Both the position numbers and the translations under genes were made by a program. From Bacteroides sp. (GTDB lineage: Bacteria; Bacteroidota; Bacteroidia; Bacteroidales; Muribaculaceae), in assembly GCA_014802015.1 (NCBI GenBank), contig JAAVDB010000002.1, forward strand, positions 1 through 64,000: a stretch of DNA of 64,000 bases, written 5' to 3'. This document shows, in pieces, positions 43,517-53,969 of the stretch. Each line of letters opens with the position of its first letter. The stretch's first letter is position 1. Below the pieces are notes generated by a model. The model was not told the DNA's origin, did no database searches, and saw nothing but the letters and a program-made list of their open reading frames with translations.

Positions 43517-44614
43517 TCAGTGCTTGAGTTCTACCTTCTGAGTCGGGGGCAGGGTAGAGTTGCGCTCGGCCACGGCATCGATCACCTCGTGGGCCAGATG
43601 GGCGAATGCATGACCTGTAATGCTGTCCGTAAGGGCTACGGGTGCGCCGTTGTCGCCGCTGTCGGCGATGGTGCCTACGAGCGGTATCTGTGCCAGCAGA
43701 CGCACTCCGAGTTTCTCGGCAAGACGTATGCCCCCTTCGCGTCCGAAGATGTAATAACGTTCTTCGGGATGAGGTGCGGGCGTGAAGTATGCCATGTTCT
43801 CGACCAGTCCGAGGATGGGCACGTTGACCTTGTCGTCCTGGAACATCGATATACCCTTGCGGGCGTCAGCCAACGCTACCTCCTGAGGAGTTGTGACGAC
43901 TACCACACCGGTCATGGCGAGTGTCTGGACGAGGGTCAGGTGTATGTCGCTCGTGCCGGGAGGCATGTCGATGAGGAAGTAGTCGAGTTCGCCCCAGTCG
44001 GCCTCACCTATCAGCTGTTTGAGTGCGTTCGAGGCCATCGATCCGCGCCACAGCACGGCCTTGTCCTTGTCGACGAGAAATCCGATCGAGAGGATCTTCA
44101 CGCCGTAACGTTCGATGGGGATTATCATCTGGCGTCCGTCGACGTCGTGGATGTACAGCTGTTCGTCCTCGATGCCGAACATCTTGGGCATCGAAGGGCC
44201 GAATATATCGGCATCGAGCAGTCCCACCTTGTAGCCTTCACGGGCAAGCGCTACAGCAAGGTTGGCAGCGACGGTAGACTTACCTACGCCACCTTTGCCC
44301 GATGACACTCCGATGATATTCTTTACGCCCGGCAGCAGCGGAGCAGCCTGAGCGGGAGCCGGCTGGCGTGATGCAGTGTTGACAGTGACCTTGATGTCGG
44401 GTGATATATATGTGTGGATCGCTGTCTCGGCGGCTTTCGACATTGATTTCATGAACGGATCCGTCGGCTTGTCGAATATCAGCGTGAAGCTTACAGAGTC
44501 GCCGTCGATGCGGATGTCGTCGGCTATCATGTCGTTTTCAACGAGATTTTTGCCATTGCCGGGATATCGGACTGTGGCAAGAGCATCGGTGATAAGGGTA
44601 GGGTATAGTCGCAT
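43517..44614 (-). CDS. mrp: Mrp/NBP35-family iron-sulfur carrier ATPase
   Basis: 365 residues. An N-terminal MIP18-like domain (1-85) precedes the deviant-Walker ATPase: SSGKGGVGKSTVAANLA, LLDADIFGPSMPKMFGI, LIDMPPGTSDIHLTL. Family members carry iron-sulfur clusters to apoproteins. The usual CxxC near the end of the core is absent here (ENMAYFTPAPHPEERYYIFG), as in other Bacteroidetes homologues I know of. It sits between trmB (44 nt) and folK (11 nt). Confidence 0.93.
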   Translation of the reverse strand: MRLYPTLITDALATVRYPGNGKNLVENDMIADDIRIDGDSVSFTLIFDKPTDPFMKSMSKAAETAIHTYISPDIKVTVNTASRQPAPAQAAPLLPGVKNIIGVSSGKGGVGKSTVAANLAVALAREGYKVGLLDADIFGPSMPKMFGIEDEQLYIHDVDGRQMIIPIERYGVKILSIGFLVDKDKAVLWRGSMASNALKQLIGEADWGELDYFLIDMPPGTSDIHLTLVQTLAMTGVVVVTTPQEVALADARKGISMFQDDKVNVPILGLVENMAYFTPAPHPEERYYIFGREGGIRLAEKLGVRLLAQIPLVGTIADSGDNGAPVALTDSITGHAFAHLAHEVIDAVAERNSTLPPTQKVELKH

Positions 44615-44658
44615 TATTTAGATTTTATTTTTATGATACGTATGTGGTGTCGTGATGG

Positions 44659-45417
44659 TCAGTCGATGTCCATGCCCTGAAGCGTGCCGCGGCCAAATGA
44701 GCGGTATGTGTCCTCGGGTATGTCGACTTCAGGCTCTGTGAGGGTGACATCGGGTGGCAGTTGCCAGGCTATATATTTGCTCGGGATGCCGCGTGACAGC
44801 CACTGACTTTCGTAATAGGTGGTGATCGGGGGTACCTCTGACGCGAGATCCGAGGCGTACAGGTCATCGGTCGCGGCCAGCAGCGGCAGACCGTTGTGGC
44901 GTATCATCTCAAGAGTGTAGGCGTAGAGAAACGGTGAGTCGGTCTTGAGTCTTATGATGCCGTCGGGCGCGAGCACCTGACGGTATATCTCCATGAAATG
45001 TGTGCCTGTGAGACGTTTGTTGACCTTCTTCATCTGCGGGTCAGGAAATGTGATCCATATCTCCGACACTTCGGCCGGCGCGAAAAATTCGGGCAGCAGA
45101 TGGATGGATGTGCGCAGAAATGCCACGTTGTCGAGACCAAGTTCGGTCACCTGGCGCGCACCGGTCCACATGCGTGCTCCCTTGATGTCGATGCCGATGA
45201 AGTTGCGGTCGGGATAGGTACGTCCCATACCTACGGCATATTCCCCTTTGCCGCAACCTAATTCGAGAGTGAGGGGTGAGGAGTTATGAAACACATCCGT
45301 GCCCCATTTCCCTTTGAGCGGACATCCGCCGGACTCTTTAAGGTGTGCGAAGGGATATTGATGGACACAGGCGAGTGTCTCCATTTCGGCAAACTTTTTG
45401 AGCTTATTCTTTCCCAT
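44659..45417 (-). CDS. trmB: tRNA (guanine-46-N7)-methyltransferase
   Basis: 252 residues from the ATG at 45417 (MGKNKLKKFAEM); a TTG two codons upstream is not needed. The Rossmann methyltransferase core shows LELGCGKGEYAVGMG for AdoMet, FIGIDIKGARMW, and the TrmB signature IWITFPDPQMKKVNKRLT, followed by TDSPFLYAYTLEMI. It methylates G46 in tRNA variable loops. It lies between an LRR surface-protein gene and mrp. Confidence 0.95.
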   Translation of the reverse strand: MGKNKLKKFAEMETLACVHQYPFAHLKESGGCPLKGKWGTDVFHNSSPLTLELGCGKGEYAVGMGRTYPDRNFIGIDIKGARMWTGARQVTELGLDNVAFLRTSIHLLPEFFAPAEVSEIWITFPDPQMKKVNKRLTGTHFMEIYRQVLAPDGIIRLKTDSPFLYAYTLEMIRHNGLPLLAATDDLYASDLASEVPPITTYYESQWLSRGIPSKYIAWQLPPDVTLTEPEVDIPEDTYRSFGRGTLQGMDID

Positions 45418-45463
45418 GGTCAAGCGTTTATAGGGATTGTGTTTGAGTCGTAATAGCGTTATG

Positions 45464-46891
45464 TCAGTTTAGGCGCATCAGTTTGAGTGTCACGCACGGA
45501 TTGTCATCGGCGGGTGTGGCCCTGACTATGAAGAACGGGCCGGTATAGGATGATGTGTCGATAGTCGTGACATTATCATCAGGCATATCAGTCAATGTCA
45601 GGAGCCGTCCGTCGACCGCATATAGTTCCACACGGGCCAGCGGCACGGTTGATGTCACTGTCAGAGTCGTGCCATTGAATCCGGCTGTGACGCTCTGTTG
45701 CAGCCCGCTGTCAGTCTGTGTGATGCCCGAGGTGTGTCCGATGGCGAAATCCTGCCATTGAGGGGTGGTGAGAAAGAGGTTCTCAAGCCTTCTGTCTACG
45801 GTCAGATTCACTTCCGACTGATTCACGCCGGCCCATACATCCTCGCCGAGTGCCGGCACGAGTGTCAGTCGGCTCCCGTCGATGGCGTTGAGTCCCGACC
45901 AGTTCTCGAATGCTCCGTCAGCTATGTCGGTGACGGTGGATGGCATAGTCAGAGAGTGCACTCCGGTCATTCCGGCAAATGCGAGCGTGTCGATAAGGAC
46001 TGTCCCTGTCGGCAGTTCAATAGTTGTGATATTCTCCGCTCCTTTGAGAGTCAGGGACGGGATGCTGACGGTCGAGGCCGGCAGTCGTACGGACTGAAGC
46101 GAACGGCATTCAAAAAACACTCCCTGTCCCATATCCGTAGCGTCCTCGGGTAGTGACGCGGCTGATAAGGAGGGGCATGAAGCGAACGCGCGTGCTCCGA
46201 TGGTGGTGAGTGAAGTGCATCGGCTCAGGTCGGCTGAGGTGAGGCCGCTGAGAGCGAAAGCCTCTTCTCCGATTTCGTATAACGGCGCCGGCCATCCGAT
46301 ATGTTCCAGTCCACGGCATCCGAAGAATGTGCGGGAGCCGATCGTTACCACTCCTGGCGGTATATTTACCGTTGTCAATGCCTCGCATCCTTCGGCCATA
46401 CGGTCGGGCAGGGTGGTGAGAGAGGCCGGGAGGGTGATGCTGCGCAGCGATGTACAGTTTGCAAAGGTGCTGCGTCCTATCGAACTGACATTCTCAGGTA
46501 TGACGATGTCAGTGATACGCGAGTCCATCAGTGCGCCGTCACATATTGCGGTAAGTGACTCGGGCAGTATGAGATGGCTCACACGCAATCCGGCCAGTAT
46601 GCCAGCAGGGAGGGTTGATTCGGGAGCAGAGGTCATGTTGGACCCGAAGCGTGGTCCGCTGTAGGCCACGATTTCTGTTCCCGAGAGGTCAAGAGTGGTG
46701 ATGTCGGTGATGAATCCGGCCATGCGGTCAAGGTCGGATGCATCGATACAGCCCGTCAGAGTAAGGTTGACATCGCACGCAGGTATCTCCAGCCCCGCCG
46801 CAATCTCGCCCGGGCCGACATGTAAAGTACGGCCCGGAGCAGTCGCGACAGCGAATACATATAGGAGTATGAGGAGCGGAGAGCGTAGCAT
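45464..46891 (-). CDS. BspA-like leucine-rich-repeat surface protein with T9SS-type tail
   Basis: 475 residues with a signal peptide (about 1-20). Residues about 60-350 carry TpLRR/BspA-like repeats (DIVIPENVSSIGRSTFANCTSL, TVNIPPGVVTIGSRTFFGCRGL, and others of 22-24 residues). The C-terminal 75 residues (ARVELYAVDGRLLTLTDMPDDNVTTIDTSSY, FFIVRATP, CVTLKLMR) resemble a type A sorting domain of the Por (type IX) secretion system, so it is probably anchored at the surface. BspA-like proteins bind host matrix or other bacteria; no ligand is deducible. It lies inside an operon of essential genes, 24 nt after yidC and 46 nt before trmB. Confidence 0.88.
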   Translation of the reverse strand: MLRSPLLILLYVFAVATAPGRTLHVGPGEIAAGLEIPACDVNLTLTGCIDASDLDRMAGFITDITTLDLSGTEIVAYSGPRFGSNMTSAPESTLPAGILAGLRVSHLILPESLTAICDGALMDSRITDIVIPENVSSIGRSTFANCTSLRSITLPASLTTLPDRMAEGCEALTTVNIPPGVVTIGSRTFFGCRGLEHIGWPAPLYEIGEEAFALSGLTSADLSRCTSLTTIGARAFASCPSLSAASLPEDATDMGQGVFFECRSLQSVRLPASTVSIPSLTLKGAENITTIELPTGTVLIDTLAFAGMTGVHSLTMPSTVTDIADGAFENWSGLNAIDGSRLTLVPALGEDVWAGVNQSEVNLTVDRRLENLFLTTPQWQDFAIGHTSGITQTDSGLQQSVTAGFNGTTLTVTSTVPLARVELYAVDGRLLTLTDMPDDNVTTIDTSSYTGPFFIVRATPADDNPCVTLKLMRLN

Positions 46892-46915
46892 GGTGTCGGG
46901 AGCGTAGGGTGAGGA

Positions 46916-49006
46916 TCAGCGGCGGCGGTTGCGGCGCTGCTGTTCGCGCATCATGGCCTCCTGCTGTTTCTGGGCTTCTTCGAGTTTGGCAGCCATCCAT
47001 CCCTTCTTTTTAGGTTTGCGGGCGTTTTCGGCCATCTTGGCTCGCATCTTGTCCTCTGACACGAGTTTGCGGAAAGAGAATGTCATGAGGATGGTGATGA
47101 GGAGCGACAGGAAGTAGTAGTAGCTCAGGCCGGCGGCGTAGTTGTTGAAGATGAACAGGAACATCAGCGGCATCAGATACATCATCCATTTCATGCCCGG
47201 CATGCCTGACGAGGCCTGACTCTGCATGTTAAGGTAGGTGTACAGGATGTTGGTCACTGTCATAAGCAGACAGAAGAGGCTGATATGGTTGCCGAACGTC
47301 GATGAGATGAAGGGGATGTTTGCTGACCAGGAGATGATAGCGTCAGGCGCGGCGAGGTCTTTGGCCCAGAGGAATGATTCGCCTCGCAGCTCGATGGCCG
47401 AGGGGAAGAACCAGAACATAGCCACGAGCACGGGCATCTGCAGAAGCATCGGCAGACAGCCTGACATGGGGTTGGCTCCGGCTCGCGAGTAGAGCGCCAT
47501 CGATTCCTGCTGGCGTTTCATGGCGTTCTCGTTGCCGGGATACTTGTCATTTATGGCCTTGATCTCAGGTGCGAGCAGGCGCATCTTGGCCTGAGAGATA
47601 AGGCTCTTGTAAGTGAACGGATAGAGGATGATCTTGATGAAGATGGTCAGGAGCAGGATGATAATGCCGTAGTTGCTGATGAATGATCCGAGGAACGAGA
47701 ATACAGGAATGATGATGAGGGTGTTGATCCAGCGGAATATCGGCCAGCCGAGAGGGATGAGCTTGGTGAGGTGCATATCCTCTTCGGGGAATATGTTGTC
47801 CTCGATATCCTTCATTATCGGATAAGAGTTCGGGCCGAGATACATCACGAACGATGCGGGATTGGCAAGCGATGCCGAGTAGTCAAGCGTCAGCGCTATA
47901 TCCATCTGCTTGATGAAGTCGGGATTGTCCTTGAGGATAGTGCTCTTGAGGTCGGCGGCGGCAAAATTGCTGCGGGCCATGAGTACGGCCGAGAAGAACT
48001 GGTTCTTGCAGCTGACCCACTTTACGCGCTGGTTGAGCTCCTCATTGTCATCGCTGTTCTCGCTGAGATTGTCGACGTCACCGTCAGGATACATATAATA
48101 GAGTGCCGAGTTGCGCTCCTCGAACACGCGGCCGGCTTCGAGGCGGCGCATCTTCTGATGCCAAGTCATGTCCATTGTGGCTACGGATGTGGGGATGATC
48201 GACTGCATGCCCTGCTGCACGACGTCGATGTTGACCAGATAGCCGTCGGAGGGGAGGGTGTAGCGTATGCCCCATGACGCACCGTCACCGAGATCGAGCA
48301 TCATGCATACGGTCGAGTCGTTCTCGACCACAGGCTCGAAGTAGAACTCCTTGGTCTCGAATCGCTGGTTGGCCGAGGTGAGCGTGAACGAGTATATGTC
48401 GGTTGCGGGGTCGAGAAGTGTCACCTGAGTCGAATCATAGCTCTTGTAGTCGTTGAGTGACGCGCGTGAGATTACACCGCCCTTGTTGGAGAGTTCGAGT
48501 GTCACGAGCTTGTTGGCAAGAGTGACGGTGGTGCTGTCGCCCGACAGGTGACGGGCAAATCCGCGGTAGCGTGCCGCGGTGGCGAGGCTCTTGCGCAGTG
48601 CGTTGACGGCAGCGGCAGCGACGCGTGTGTTCATCGACGATGTCTCGTTGGCGAGCAGCGGTGCTACGGGTACGGCCTGATTGTCGGCCTCGACGGTGCC
48701 GGTGACATTGCCCTGAGCATCGACGGTGAGGTTGATGGCCTCGACATTGAGATGGCTTGTGTGGGTGGCGGTGTCGGTCTGACCGAGTTCGCGCACAGTG
48801 GCGGCGATGGTGGCCACTTCGGCGGGACTGATGGAGTCAAATACCAGCCGTGCGGTGTCTTCAGCTTTCTGTGCGGCCTCGGCCTCCATGCGGGCTTTTT
48901 CCTGACGCTGGCGTTCGAGTTCCTCGGCCGAGGGTTTGTTGAGCCACATGAAGCCGAATATCACGAGGCCCATAAGCAGAAGGCCCGTAAGAGTGTTCTT
49001 GTCCAT
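46916..49006 (-). CDS. yidC: Membrane protein insertase YidC
   Basis: 696 residues, long for YidC. A first transmembrane helix (MDKNTLTGLLLMGLVIFGFMWL) and Glu/Ala/Arg coiled linker precede the periplasmic beta-sandwich (about 160-410, LVTLELSNKGGVISRASLNDYKSY). The conserved insertase core (about 425-650) contains NYGIIILLLTIFIKIILYPFTYKSLISQAKMRLLAPEIKAIN and YLMPLMFLFIFNNYAAGLSYYYF. The hydrophilic groove arginine would be in the first core helix region (Lys/Arg after TIFIK). A basic Arg/Gln tail contacts ribosomes. It lies 42 nt after pyrG. Confidence 0.96.
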   Translation of the reverse strand: MDKNTLTGLLLMGLVIFGFMWLNKPSAEELERQRQEKARMEAEAAQKAEDTARLVFDSISPAEVATIAATVRELGQTDTATHTSHLNVEAINLTVDAQGNVTGTVEADNQAVPVAPLLANETSSMNTRVAAAAVNALRKSLATAARYRGFARHLSGDSTTVTLANKLVTLELSNKGGVISRASLNDYKSYDSTQVTLLDPATDIYSFTLTSANQRFETKEFYFEPVVENDSTVCMMLDLGDGASWGIRYTLPSDGYLVNIDVVQQGMQSIIPTSVATMDMTWHQKMRRLEAGRVFEERNSALYYMYPDGDVDNLSENSDDNEELNQRVKWVSCKNQFFSAVLMARSNFAAADLKSTILKDNPDFIKQMDIALTLDYSASLANPASFVMYLGPNSYPIMKDIEDNIFPEEDMHLTKLIPLGWPIFRWINTLIIIPVFSFLGSFISNYGIIILLLTIFIKIILYPFTYKSLISQAKMRLLAPEIKAINDKYPGNENAMKRQQESMALYSRAGANPMSGCLPMLLQMPVLVAMFWFFPSAIELRGESFLWAKDLAAPDAIISWSANIPFISSTFGNHISLFCLLMTVTNILYTYLNMQSQASSGMPGMKWMMYLMPLMFLFIFNNYAAGLSYYYFLSLLITILMTFSFRKLVSEDKMRAKMAENARKPKKKGWMAAKLEEAQKQQEAMMREQQRRNRRR

Positions 49007-49048
49007 AAAAATTTTTTCTCGTCTTAATAGCGGGATTAATGGTATATG

Positions 49049-50683
<1,635 letters not shown>

Positions 50684-50707
50684 TTACAACAGCAATTGTT
50701 CAAGTTG

Positions 50708-50741
50708 CAAAATTACAAAAAAATGCTCAAGTCCGGACAAG
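50708..50741 (-). promoter_or_regulatory. Promoter of the pyrG operon
   Basis: On the minus strand the -7 box TAATTTTG (50715 to 50708) and a near -33 CTTG (50741 to 50738) are 22 nt apart. The leader is about 40 nt. It is back-to-back with the promoter of the HAD gene. Confidence 0.55.
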
Positions 50742-50759
50742 TAAGTGGAGGGAATTTAG

Positions 50760-50767
50760 TATCTTTG
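50760..50767 (+). promoter_or_regulatory. -7 box of the HAD phosphatase gene
   Basis: TATCTTTG, 20 nt before the ATG at 50788. Transcription is expected near 50774, within the longer in-frame extension, which supports the short start. Confidence 0.55.
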
Positions 50768-50787
50768 CGAAAAATACGATAACAAAG

Positions 50788-51411
50788 ATGGCAATGATAA
50801 AGAATCTGCTTTTCGACCTCGGCGGAGTGATAATGGACATAGACCGCAATCGTGCGGTGCACGCTCTGGAGGCCATAGGCCTGACAGAGGCTGACAGTCT
50901 GCTCGGTGAGTACGGACAGAAGGGTGCGTTTCTTGCTCTTGAGAAGGGTGAGATTGACGCTGCCGAATTTCGTCGTCAGTTGCGTCCGCTCTTCAACCGT
51001 CCCGTGAGTGACAGTGAGATAGACGAGGCGTTCACACGGTTTCTTATCGGCATACCGCAGCACCGGCTCAAGGCTCTGCGCGAGCTCCGCAAGCGATACA
51101 AGGTGTACATGCTGTCCAATACCAATCCTATAATGTTTGAGGGATTCATCACCGATCAGTTCCGTCAGGAGGGTCTGGAAATGTCCGACTATTTCGACGG
51201 AGTTGTCACCAGCTATGAGGCCAAGTGCTATAAGCCTGACAAGGAGATATTTGACTACGCATGTGCCCACTGCGGCATAAAGCCTGAGGAGACGCTGTTT
51301 TTCGACGACTCACAGAGCAACGTCAATGCCGCCCGTGCACTCGGATTCAATGCGGCGCTCGTAGCTCCGGGCACTGAATTTACAGATATTATCGGAAATA
51401 TTCTCGACTGA
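50788..51411 (+). CDS. HAD-superfamily phosphatase, YihX-like
   Basis: 207 residues from the ATG at 50788 (a second ATG at 50794 is also possible). Motif I is LLFDLGGVIMD with nucleophile Asp10, motif II is VYMLSNTNP, motif III KCYKPD, and motif IV LFFDDSQSNVNAA. This pattern, with DLGGV in place of DxDG, fits the YihX sugar-phosphatase group. The substrate is likely a sugar phosphate or other small phosphate ester. It lies 33 nt before ribF and may share its transcript. Confidence 0.92.
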   Translation: MAMIKNLLFDLGGVIMDIDRNRAVHALEAIGLTEADSLLGEYGQKGAFLALEKGEIDAAEFRRQLRPLFNRPVSDSEIDEAFTRFLIGIPQHRLKALRELRKRYKVYMLSNTNPIMFEGFITDQFRQEGLEMSDYFDGVVTSYEAKCYKPDKEIFDYACAHCGIKPEETLFFDDSQSNVNAARALGFNAALVAPGTEFTDIIGNILD

Positions 51412-51444
51412 ACTGTTATAAAACTATCACTTGTCTCAGCGACT

Positions 51445-52377
51445 ATGAATATTATAACCAAACAGAATACATCGGCACGCAGGATTGCCGCCGTGGGTAT
51501 GTATGACGGTGTGCATGCAGGCCATCGTTTTCTTATCGATTATCTTGGAGTCGAGGCCCGTAGCCGCGGTCTTGTACCGGCGGTGGTGACATTCTCACGT
51601 CATCCGCTCACAGTGGTGCGTCCGCTTGAGGCTCCGGCGCTGCTCAATACCCTCGAACAGCGTGTCAGCCTGCTCGCCGAGGCCGGTGCGCAGGATATTA
51701 TTTTGCTGAGTTTTAATGAGTCATTGCGTCGCATGAGCGCAAAGGAATTTCTCGGTGCGCTCAAACGCAAGTTTGCCATCGATGCCTTAGTGCTCGGATT
51801 CAATAATCATTTCGGACATGATCATCCCGACGGTATGGATCATTACAGGACAATAGGCGAACAGGTAGGGGTTGAGGTGATAGCCGCGCCCGAATACCGT
51901 GGGCCGGTAGCGCCTGTCAGTTCGTCAGCCATACGCCGTCATCTTATGGAGGGGCGGCCGGAGGAAGCGGCCCGTATGCTCGGATCGAATTACACGTTGC
52001 GTGGTAAGGTTATCAATGGTAAGCATGTAGGCCGCACTCTCGGATTTCCGACAGCCAATCTTGAGTTGCCTGCGGCATCGTTGCTTATACCGTTGGCCGG
52101 AGTGTATGCCGCATACGTCACCACGCCTGACGGTGTGCGTCGCAAGGCGGTGGTCAATGTGGGTTATCGTCCTACGGTGGACGGAGCCGATGAGAACCGA
52201 CAGCAGCAACTGTCGATCGAGGCCCACATAATGGATTTTGTCGGATATATATATGATGAGGAAATCGCCGTGGAGTTTGTGAAATATCTCCGCCCTGAGA
52301 AGGCATTCGGCTCTACCTCAAAACTTGCCTCGCAGATTACCGAAGACATCGCCTCTGCCCGTAAGGTCCTGAAATAG
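51445..52377 (+). CDS. ribF: Bifunctional riboflavin kinase / FAD synthetase
   Basis: 310 residues. The N-terminal nucleotidyltransferase makes FAD (VGMYDGVHAGHRFLI, LVLGFNNHFGHDHPDGMDHY, PVSSSAIRRHL) and the C-terminal kinase makes FMN (YTLRGKVINGKHVGRTLGFPTANLEL, GVYAAYVTTPDG, VNVGYRPTV). Length is normal for the bifunctional enzyme. It follows the HAD phosphatase gene by 33 nt; a hairpin lies 9 nt after its stop. Confidence 0.96.
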   Translation: MNIITKQNTSARRIAAVGMYDGVHAGHRFLIDYLGVEARSRGLVPAVVTFSRHPLTVVRPLEAPALLNTLEQRVSLLAEAGAQDIILLSFNESLRRMSAKEFLGALKRKFAIDALVLGFNNHFGHDHPDGMDHYRTIGEQVGVEVIAAPEYRGPVAPVSSSAIRRHLMEGRPEEAARMLGSNYTLRGKVINGKHVGRTLGFPTANLELPAASLLIPLAGVYAAYVTTPDGVRRKAVVNVGYRPTVDGADENRQQQLSIEAHIMDFVGYIYDEEIAVEFVKYLRPEKAFGSTSKLASQITEDIASARKVLK

Positions 52378-52386
52378 TAGCGAAGC

Positions 52387-52408
52387 CCCGGCCGTGTTAC
52401 GGACCGGG
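52387..52408 (+). terminator. Putative terminator after ribF
   Basis: CCCGG-CCGT (52387-52395) pairs with ACGG-A-CCGGG (52399-52408) with one bulged A and a 3-nt loop. There is no U-tract, so strength is uncertain. Confidence 0.5.
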
Positions 52409-52445
52409 TAGCGATTTACGTGCAATATTTTGTGAAAAAGATGCG

Positions 52446-52474
52446 TTGAATGTCACGGATTTTATGTATTTTTG
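52446..52474 (+). promoter_or_regulatory. Promoter of the DUF1846 gene
   Basis: The -7 box TATTTTTG (52467-52474) has a partial -33 TTG (52446-52448) 18 nt upstream. The ATG is only 9 nt after the box, so the mRNA should be leaderless or nearly so. Confidence 0.6.
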
Positions 52475-52483
52475 TGTCCCGTT

Positions 52484-53947
52484 ATGAAATACGGATTTGA
52501 CAACGAGAAATATGTAAAAATCCAGTCCAGCCACATTAAGGACAGGATTGCGAAGTTTGGTAACAAACTGTATCTTGAGCTTGGAGGCAAGCTCTTCGAT
52601 GATCATCATGCGAGTCGCGTGCTCCCGGGTTTTCAGCCTGACAGCAAGTTGCGAATGCTCAGTCAGCTCGCCGATCACGCCGAGATCGTGATAGTGATCA
52701 GCGCGGTGGATATAGAGAAAAACAAGGTGCGTCAGGACCTCGGCATCACTTACGACATGGATGCCCTGCGTCTGCGCAATGAGTTCCAGAACCGCGGATT
52801 TAAAGTCAACTCCATCGTCATCACCCATTACAACGGTCAGGCCAGTGCGGACGCTTTCCGCGAACGCCTCGAACGTATGGGCATCAAAAGCTACGTACAT
52901 TATATTATAGACGGCTATCCTGCCAATGTGGGGCTTATCGCCTCGGACGAGGGATTCGGCCGTAATGATTATGTCGAGACCACACGCCCGCTGGTCATCG
53001 TCACCGCCCCCGGTCCCGGTAGCGGCAAGATGGCTGTGTGTCTCAGTCAGCTATTCAATGAACATAAGCGCGGCATCGAGGCCGGATATGCCAAATTTGA
53101 GACCTTCCCCGTGTGGAATCTGTCGCTCCGTCATCCGGTCAACATCGCATACGAGGCTGCTACGGCCGACCTTAACGATGTGAACATGATCGATCCCTTC
53201 CATCTTGACGCCTACGGTGAGAAGGCTATCAACTATAACCGCGACATCGAGATATTTCCCGTGCTCAACGCGCTGTTCGAGGGTATTTACGGGTCAAATC
53301 CCTATAAGTCACCCACTGATATGGGCGTGAATATGGTGGGATTCTGTATCGACGACGATGACGTGTGCTGCGAGGCCTCGCGCAATGAGATAATACGCCG
53401 CTATTTTACCGCACTCAACAGCATGGCCCTCGGCGAGAGCAATGACTCGGAAGTCAATAAGATCGCGATGCTCTTCAATCAGGCCGGCATCAATCTTGAT
53501 TACCGCAAGACTATCGCTGCCGCCCGCGAGCGTGCAAAGGCGGAGGGTGTGCCCTGCTCGGCTATAGAGCTGCCGGACGGTACCATCATCACAGCCAAGA
53601 CATCACCTCTGCTCGGTCCCAGCGCGGCGTTGATACTCAATGCTATCAAACATCTTGCCGGCATCGCCCATGATGTGAAGCTGCTCCCGCAGAATCTCAT
53701 CGAGCCGATTCAGCACACCAAGATAAGCTATCTGCGCAGCAACAACCCGCGTCTGCACACTGACGAAGTGCTTGTGGCCCTGTCGGTGCTCAGTCAGGAT
53801 GACGAGAACTGTCGTCGCGCGCTCGAACAGTTGCCCGAACTGAATGGCTGTCAGGTACACTCGACCGTAATGCTCGGCGAGGTCGACCGTAAGATATTCA
53901 AGAAGCTCGGCGTAGGCCTGACCTGCGATCCGGCCAAAAAGAAATAA
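52484..53947 (+). CDS. DUF1846 family protein
   Basis: 487 residues from the ATG at 52484; an in-frame TTG at 52472 would fall within the promoter. The sequence matches the DUF1846 family along its length: MKYGFDNEKYVKIQSSHIKDRIAKFG..KLYLELGGKLFDDHHASRVLPGF, a phosphate-loop-like VTAPGPGSGKMAVCLSQLFNEH (about residue 175), VWNLSLRHPVNIAYEAATADL, and SPLLGPSAALILNAIK. The family has known folds but no assigned reaction; the P-loop-like turn suggests nucleotide or phosphate binding. It leads a unit with rlmN (22 nt) and an MFS exporter. Confidence 0.93.
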   Translation: MKYGFDNEKYVKIQSSHIKDRIAKFGNKLYLELGGKLFDDHHASRVLPGFQPDSKLRMLSQLADHAEIVIVISAVDIEKNKVRQDLGITYDMDALRLRNEFQNRGFKVNSIVITHYNGQASADAFRERLERMGIKSYVHYIIDGYPANVGLIASDEGFGRNDYVETTRPLVIVTAPGPGSGKMAVCLSQLFNEHKRGIEAGYAKFETFPVWNLSLRHPVNIAYEAATADLNDVNMIDPFHLDAYGEKAINYNRDIEIFPVLNALFEGIYGSNPYKSPTDMGVNMVGFCIDDDDVCCEASRNEIIRRYFTALNSMALGESNDSEVNKIAMLFNQAGINLDYRKTIAAARERAKAEGVPCSAIELPDGTIITAKTSPLLGPSAALILNAIKHLAGIAHDVKLLPQNLIEPIQHTKISYLRSNNPRLHTDEVLVALSVLSQDDENCRRALEQLPELNGCQVHSTVMLGEVDRKIFKKLGVGLTCDPAKKK

Positions 53948-53969
53948 CTCTCCCTTCCAATATAAATTC

